From Haemophilus haemolyticus (GTDB lineage Bacteria; Pseudomonadota; Gammaproteobacteria; Enterobacterales; Pasteurellaceae): a DNA stretch of 64,000 nt. The stretch is taken from positions 225,861-289,860 of the forward strand of contig NZ_LYCK01000001.1 in the NCBI RefSeq assembly GCF_001679045.1, written 5' to 3'. The notes beneath the pieces are model-generated. The model searched no databases. It was given only the letters and a program-made list of their open reading frames with translations, and was not told the origin of the DNA. Every line of letters starts with the position of its first letter. Position 1 is the stretch's first letter. This document shows positions 59,863-64,000 of this stretch, one piece after another. A program made the position numbers and the translations under genes.

Positions 59863-60903
59863 ATGAAGTTCAACAAAATTTCTCTTTCTGTTTCTGCCGC
59901 ACTTTTAGCTGCAGGCTTGGCTATTTCTGGTTCTGCTAACGCTAAAGGTCGTTTAGTTGTGTACTGTAGTGCAACCAATATTTTGTGTGAAACCACCACA
60001 AAAGCATTTGGCGAAAAATATGATGTGAAAACATCCTTTATTCGTAATGGTTCAGGCAGTACTTTTGCTAAAGTTGAAGCTGAAAAAAATAACCCTCAAG
60101 CGGATGTTTGGTTCGGTGGTACTTTTGACCCTCAAGCTCAAGCTGCAGAATTAGGCTTAATTGAGCCTTATAAATCCAAACACATTGATGAAATCGTAGA
60201 ACGTTTCCGTGATCCTGCGAAAACGAAAGGTCACTATGTTTCCTCAATTTATATGGGGATCTTAGGTTTTGGTGTGAATACTGAACGTTTGGCAAAATTA
60301 GGCATTAAAGAAGTGCCAAAATGCTGGAAAGACTTAACCGATCCACGCCTAAAAGGCGAAGTTCAAATTGCAGACCCTCAAAGTGCGGGTACAGCTTACA
60401 CAGCATTGGCGACATTTGTTCAATTATGGGGTGAAAAAGAGGCATTTGAATACTTAAAAGCCTTGCATCCTAATGTTTCTCAATATACCAAATCGGGTAT
60501 CACGCCATCACGTAACTCTGCGCGTGGCGAAGCGACAATTGGGGTAGGTTTCTTACATGATTATGCATTAGAAAAACGCAACGGTGCACCGTTAGAATTA
60601 GTCGTGCCTTGTGAAGGAACTGGTTATGAGTTAGGTGGCGTGAGTATCTTAAAAGGTGCGCGTAATATTGATAATGCAAAATTATTCGTCGATTGGGCTT
60701 TATCAAAAGAAGGTCAAGAATTAGCTTGGAAACAAGGGGATTCTTTACAAATCTTAACTAACACGACAGCAGAACAATCACCAACTGCATTTGATCCAAA
60801 TAAACTTAAATTGATCAATTATGACTTTGAAAAATACGGTGCAACAGAACAACGTAAAGCCTTAATTGAGAAATGGGTACAAGAAGTTAAATTAGCGAAA
60901 TAG
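59863..60903 (+). CDS. afuA: ABC transporter binding protein AfuA, copy 1
   Basis: A 346-residue periplasmic protein with a signal peptide cleaved after SANA (~27). It belongs to the FbpA-like fold (GRLVVYCSATNILCE..., SGSTFAKVEAEKNNPQADVWFGGT). The Tyr pair that coordinates iron in FbpA is not evident. From memory, AfuA of A. pleuropneumoniae binds sugar phosphates rather than iron; the CRP site upstream fits that. It is a tandem paralogue of the next gene. Confidence 0.85.
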   Translation: MKFNKISLSVSAALLAAGLAISGSANAKGRLVVYCSATNILCETTTKAFGEKYDVKTSFIRNGSGSTFAKVEAEKNNPQADVWFGGTFDPQAQAAELGLIEPYKSKHIDEIVERFRDPAKTKGHYVSSIYMGILGFGVNTERLAKLGIKEVPKCWKDLTDPRLKGEVQIADPQSAGTAYTALATFVQLWGEKEAFEYLKALHPNVSQYTKSGITPSRNSARGEATIGVGFLHDYALEKRNGAPLELVVPCEGTGYELGGVSILKGARNIDNAKLFVDWALSKEGQELAWKQGDSLQILTNTTAEQSPTAFDPNKLKLINYDFEKYGATEQRKALIEKWVQEVKLAK

Positions 60904-60911
60904 CGCTGAAT

Positions 60912-60951
60912 AAGTGCGGTAAAAATACTGAAGTTTTTGACCGCACTTTTT
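60912..60951 (+). terminator. Inverted uptake pair between the two afuA copies
   Basis: AAGTGCGGT (60912-60920) pairs with ACCGCACTT (60940-60948), with an inner AAAA/TTTT stem, followed by a short T-run. Confidence 0.7.
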
Positions 60952-61024
60952 CGTATTTTTAATGTGATTTCGTTTTCCCTCTAAGATATTGCAAAATTTT
61001 CATTCATAAGGGAGTTATAATCAG

Positions 61025-62059
61025 ATGAAACTATCAAAAATCGCAGTAACCCTGTCGGGTGTGATGCTAAGTGGATTGGTGTTAAGTAATCCATCTTTTG
61101 CGAAAGGACGTCTAGTCATTTATTGCAGCGCGCAAAATACGATGTGCGAGCAAGAAGCGATGGCATTTGAGAAAAAATTTGATGTTAAAACAAGTTTTAT
61201 TCGTGGTGGCACGGGAACCATTTTAGCAAAAATAGATGCTGAAAAAGATAACCCACAAGGCGATGTTTGGTATGGTGGAACAATGGATCCTCATTCTCAA
61301 GCAGGGGAAATGGGGTTATTAGAACCTTATAAATCATCCAATCTTCCTCAGATCGTAGAAAAATTCCGTGATCCAGCCAAAGTGAAAGGGAATTATTCTT
61401 CTGCGATTTATTTAGGCGTGTTAGGTTTTGGCGTAAATCCAGAACGTTTGAAAAAATTGAATTTACCTATTCCAAAATGCTGGAAGGATTTAGCTAACCC
61501 AATTTACAAAAATGAAATTCAAGCCGCAGATCCACAAAGTTCTGGTACGGGTTACACTCAGCTAGCCACTTATATGCAACTTTGGGGAGAAGATGAGGCG
61601 TTTAAATTCTTAAAAGAGTTGAATAAAAACGTATCGCAATATACCAAATCTGGTAATACGGCAACACGTAATACAGCGCGTGGAGAAACGGCAATTGGCA
61701 TTGGTTTCTTACATGAATATTCTTTAGAAAAAGCGAAAGGCGCGCCAGTAGAATTAGTTGTACCTTGTGAAGGTACTGGCTATGAAATTGGCGGAGTGAG
61801 TGTTGTTAAAGGTGCTCGTAATTTAGATAATGCGAAACTTTTTGTTGATTGGGCGTTATCCAAAGAGGCGCAAGAATTAACTTGGCAAAAAGGTGAGGCG
61901 TATTCCATTTTAACGAACACCACTGCACAACAATCGCCTTATGCGTTAGATTTTAAATCTATTAATTTAATTAACTATGATTTTGATAAATACGGTGCGA
62001 CTGATTTACGTAAACGCTTAATCACAAAATGGGTTGATGAAGTAAAATTAGCCAAATAA
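61025..62059 (+). CDS. afuA: ABC transporter binding protein AfuA, copy 2
   Basis: A 344-residue paralogue of the upstream gene. It keeps the same motifs (GRLVIYCSAQNTMCE, ILAKIDAEKDNPQGDVWYGGT, VPCEGTGYEIGGVSVVKGARNLDNAKLFVDWALSKEAQEL) with many substitutions, so the duplication is old. The signal peptide is cleaved after SFA near residue 26. It may have a different ligand preference while sharing the AfuB permease. Confidence 0.85.
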   Translation: MKLSKIAVTLSGVMLSGLVLSNPSFAKGRLVIYCSAQNTMCEQEAMAFEKKFDVKTSFIRGGTGTILAKIDAEKDNPQGDVWYGGTMDPHSQAGEMGLLEPYKSSNLPQIVEKFRDPAKVKGNYSSAIYLGVLGFGVNPERLKKLNLPIPKCWKDLANPIYKNEIQAADPQSSGTGYTQLATYMQLWGEDEAFKFLKELNKNVSQYTKSGNTATRNTARGETAIGIGFLHEYSLEKAKGAPVELVVPCEGTGYEIGGVSVVKGARNLDNAKLFVDWALSKEAQELTWQKGEAYSILTNTTAQQSPYALDFKSINLINYDFDKYGATDLRKRLITKWVDEVKLAK

Positions 62060-62069
62060 TGATGTCACT

Positions 62070-62105
62070 AACGGAGTGATATGTCGCATATCGCTTCGTT
62101 TTTTT
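62070..62105 (+). terminator. Hairpin between afuA copy 2 and afuB
   Basis: A 14-pair stem, AACGGAGTGATATG with CATATCGCTTCGTT (two G-U pairs), loop TCG, then six or seven T. It probably lowers permease relative to binding-protein synthesis. Confidence 0.82.
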
Positions 62106-62122
62106 ACCTTATGCGAGGTTGT

Positions 62123-64000
62123 ATGAACGCAAAAAAACTTTCCATAATGCATTCTGCTTATTTTTGGATTATTTTATCCTTGTTAGCGTTTGCGCTTCTG
62201 CCTTCCAATGCACTTGATTACGGTTTGTTTGAAAGTACTTCAGATGAATATTTAGAGGCAATGGGCTGGGCTTCTTTCAATTTAACTTGGGCTTGGTTTC
62301 TGCCTGTTATTGTGTATGGTGCTTTGCCGTTATTTAGATTGCCACAGCAAACCCAATCAAAAACAGAGCTATTTTTGACCGCACTTTCTGTATTGTTTAT
62401 GTTTATCAGTGCGACGGTGTGCAAAATCAGCATGGGTTATTCTGTGATCGTGTTACTTGTGGGATATACCGCATTAGCAACACTTTCATTAGCAAAACTA
62501 AAAGTGATGCAAGGAGACAAATTTATCATCGCTTCTTTGCTTTGCATTGTTTTGCTCATTTTCTTCTTTATCGTTTATCCAACATTGGCGATTTTCGTTT
62601 CAATGTTTTATGACGGAGATACGTTTGCGCCACAGCAAGTGATGCGTATTTTAACGCAGAGCTATATTGTTCGAGTAATTACCAATTCTCTTTTCTTATC
62701 GGGCTTTGTGGGCGTAGTGTCTACTGTATTTGGTTTAGCCTTTGCGCTTTATACCACGCGTATCGCTCGTAGAACGGCATTTATCGGAAAAATTTTCTCT
62801 ATTTTGCCAATTGTTACACCACCATTTGTTGTGGGATTAGGGGTAACTTTAATGCTTGGCCGTTCTGGTTATGTAACCGAATTTTTAAGTACGAATTTTG
62901 GTTTCACCAATCATAACTGGCTTTATGGTTTTAATGGGATTGCAATTGCTCAAATTCTTGCATTTGCTCCTATTTCTTTTATGATTTTAGATGGCGCATT
63001 GAAATCGGTACATCCTTCCATTGAAGAAGCCTCTTATACTTTAAGAGCCAATCGCTACCAAACTTTCTATAACATCATTTTCCCATTGTTACGTCCTGCA
63101 TTGGCGAACTCATTTTTAATTGTATTTATCCAATCCCTTGCAGATTTTAGTAACCCATTGGTATTGGGTGGTAGTTTTGATGTGATTGCAACGCAGATCT
63201 ATTTCTATATTGCGGGTTCACAATTAGATTACGCATCCGCAAGTACCTTAGGTTCAATATTATTAATTTTCTCTCTAGCGATTTTTATCATTCAATACAT
63301 TTGGATTGGTAACCGCTCTTATGTCACCGTTTCAGGTAAATCTTATCGTGGTGATGTGCAAGATCTTCCAACTGGTTTGAAATATACCATCATTGGCATG
63401 CTTGGATTCTGGGTCATCTTTAATATGGCGCTTTACGGAAGTATTTTCTACGGAAGTTTCACTGTAAACTGGGGCGTAGATTACACTTTAACCTTGAAAA
63501 ACTATGCTATGTTATTCGGGCAAGGACTGAGCGATGGAGCGTGGCCGTCACTGATCAATACCTTAATCTATGCAGGTATTGCCGCACCATTAACCGCATT
63601 CTTTGGATTATTGATTGCGTACATTGTGGTACGTAAAGATTTCCAAGGTAAAAAATCCCTTGAGTTCTTAACCATGCTTTGCTTTGCCGTGCCGGGTACA
63701 GTGGCGGGGGTATCTTACATTTTAGCCTTCAACAATGCACCGCTTTATATTACGGGTACTGGTATTATCGTGATTATTTCAATGGTTATGCGTGACTTAC
63801 CAATTGGTATGCGAGCAGCGATTGCAGGGTTAGGTCAGCTTGATAAATCTCTTGATGAAGCATCGCTTTCTTTAAAAGGAAGTTCGTGGAAAACCTTATG
63901 GTATATCGTCTTGCCATTATTAAAACCCGCATTGCTTTCAGCGCTTGTTACCAGTTTCGTTCGTGCAATGACGACGGTGAGCGCAATTATATTCTTAGTG
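62123..64000 (+). CDS. afuB: ABC transporter permease AfuB, partial at window end
   Basis: The reading frame is open for 626 codons from ATG 62123 to the window edge, so the C-terminus is missing. GAGG precedes the start. It is a double-length permease with two BinPD-type halves. The first EAA loop is in IEEASYTLRANRYQTFYNIIFPLLRPAL and the second in LDEASLSLKGSSWKTLWYIVLPLLKPAL. Fused FbpB-type permeases of this size are typical of the Afu/Fbp class. The ATPase gene afuC is expected just outside the window. Confidence 0.9.
   Translation, partial: MNAKKLSIMHSAYFWIILSLLAFALLPSNALDYGLFESTSDEYLEAMGWASFNLTWAWFLPVIVYGALPLFRLPQQTQSKTELFLTALSVLFMFISATVCKISMGYSVIVLLVGYTALATLSLAKLKVMQGDKFIIASLLCIVLLIFFFIVYPTLAIFVSMFYDGDTFAPQQVMRILTQSYIVRVITNSLFLSGFVGVVSTVFGLAFALYTTRIARRTAFIGKIFSILPIVTPPFVVGLGVTLMLGRSGYVTEFLSTNFGFTNHNWLYGFNGIAIAQILAFAPISFMILDGALKSVHPSIEEASYTLRANRYQTFYNIIFPLLRPALANSFLIVFIQSLADFSNPLVLGGSFDVIATQIYFYIAGSQLDYASASTLGSILLIFSLAIFIIQYIWIGNRSYVTVSGKSYRGDVQDLPTGLKYTIIGMLGFWVIFNMALYGSIFYGSFTVNWGVDYTLTLKNYAMLFGQGLSDGAWPSLINTLIYAGIAAPLTAFFGLLIAYIVVRKDFQGKKSLEFLTMLCFAVPGTVAGVSYILAFNNAPLYITGTGIIVIISMVMRDLPIGMRAAIAGLGQLDKSLDEASLSLKGSSWKTLWYIVLPLLKPALLSALVTSFVRAMTTVSAIIFLV

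Overview
The window is chromosomal DNA of the Haemophilus influenzae group (H. influenzae or a close relative such as H. haemolyticus or H. aegyptius). The 9-base DNA uptake core AAGTGCGGT and its complement ACCGCACTT occur throughout, inside and between genes. The DNA is AT-rich, the proteins are Pasteurellaceae-like, and an OmpP2-type porin, a P6/Pal lipoprotein and an Afu transporter are present. Almost all of it is core genome. I see no prophage, insertion sequence, integrase or CRISPR array. From memory, the order of gene blocks differs from strain Rd: cpxR is followed by a complete cpxA and then tyrR, and cydABX lies directly upstream of ybgC-tolQRAB-pal.

Layout. 0-8 kb: an amidohydrolase, yejM-yejL, yejK, bamE, the two-component pair cpxR-cpxA, and a short tyrR behind a perfect TyrR box. 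8-14 kb: hflX, hfq and rluC leftward; rne rightward after a 411-base leader; tRNA-Ser(UGA). 14-19 kb, leftward: priC, a 450-residue permease behind a histidine attenuator, rnt, gloA, cmoA. 19-24 kb, rightward: aspS, nudB, yebC, ruvC, ruvA, ruvB. 24-33 kb: a small secreted protein, then cydA-cydB-cydX-ybgE-ybgC-tolQ-tolR-tolA-tolB-pal, joining the bd oxidase to the Tol-Pal envelope machine, and two tRNA-Lys genes (UUU and CUU). 33-40 kb: trmJ and the Fe-S assembly operon iscR-iscS-iscU-iscA-hscB-(DUF2625-like)-hscA-fdx-iscX. 40-46 kb, leftward: rlmN-pilF-rodZ-ispG-hisS-yfgM, with a competence-type CRP-S site at its head. 46-51 kb: pbpG and a metal ABC transporter (yfeABCD-like). 51-54 kb: ompP2, rnhA, dnaQ, two identical tRNA-Asp genes. 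54-60 kb: an intergenic type I toxin-antitoxin candidate, der, then sotB, an AsmA-like gene, dcd and udk leftward. 60-64 kb: two tandem afuA paralogues and an afuB permease cut by the window end.

Three genes are very short: cydX (32 codons), the histidine leader peptide (14 codons, five consecutive His) and a 19-codon hydrophobic peptide at 54208-54267. The last closely resembles E. coli Ibs toxins. It lies opposite a well-formed promoter and a run of hairpins ending in a terminator, as expected for a Sib-type antisense RNA. It is the most interesting item here.

Regulatory sites readable from sequence include the TyrR box, the histidine attenuator, an IscR type 1 site at the isc promoter, an FNR box with two CRP-like sites before cydA, CRP sites before ompP2 and afuA, a CRP-S site before rlmN, and a Fur-like site before the metal transporter. 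Several operons are closed or punctuated by inverted uptake-sequence pairs acting as terminator-like hairpins.
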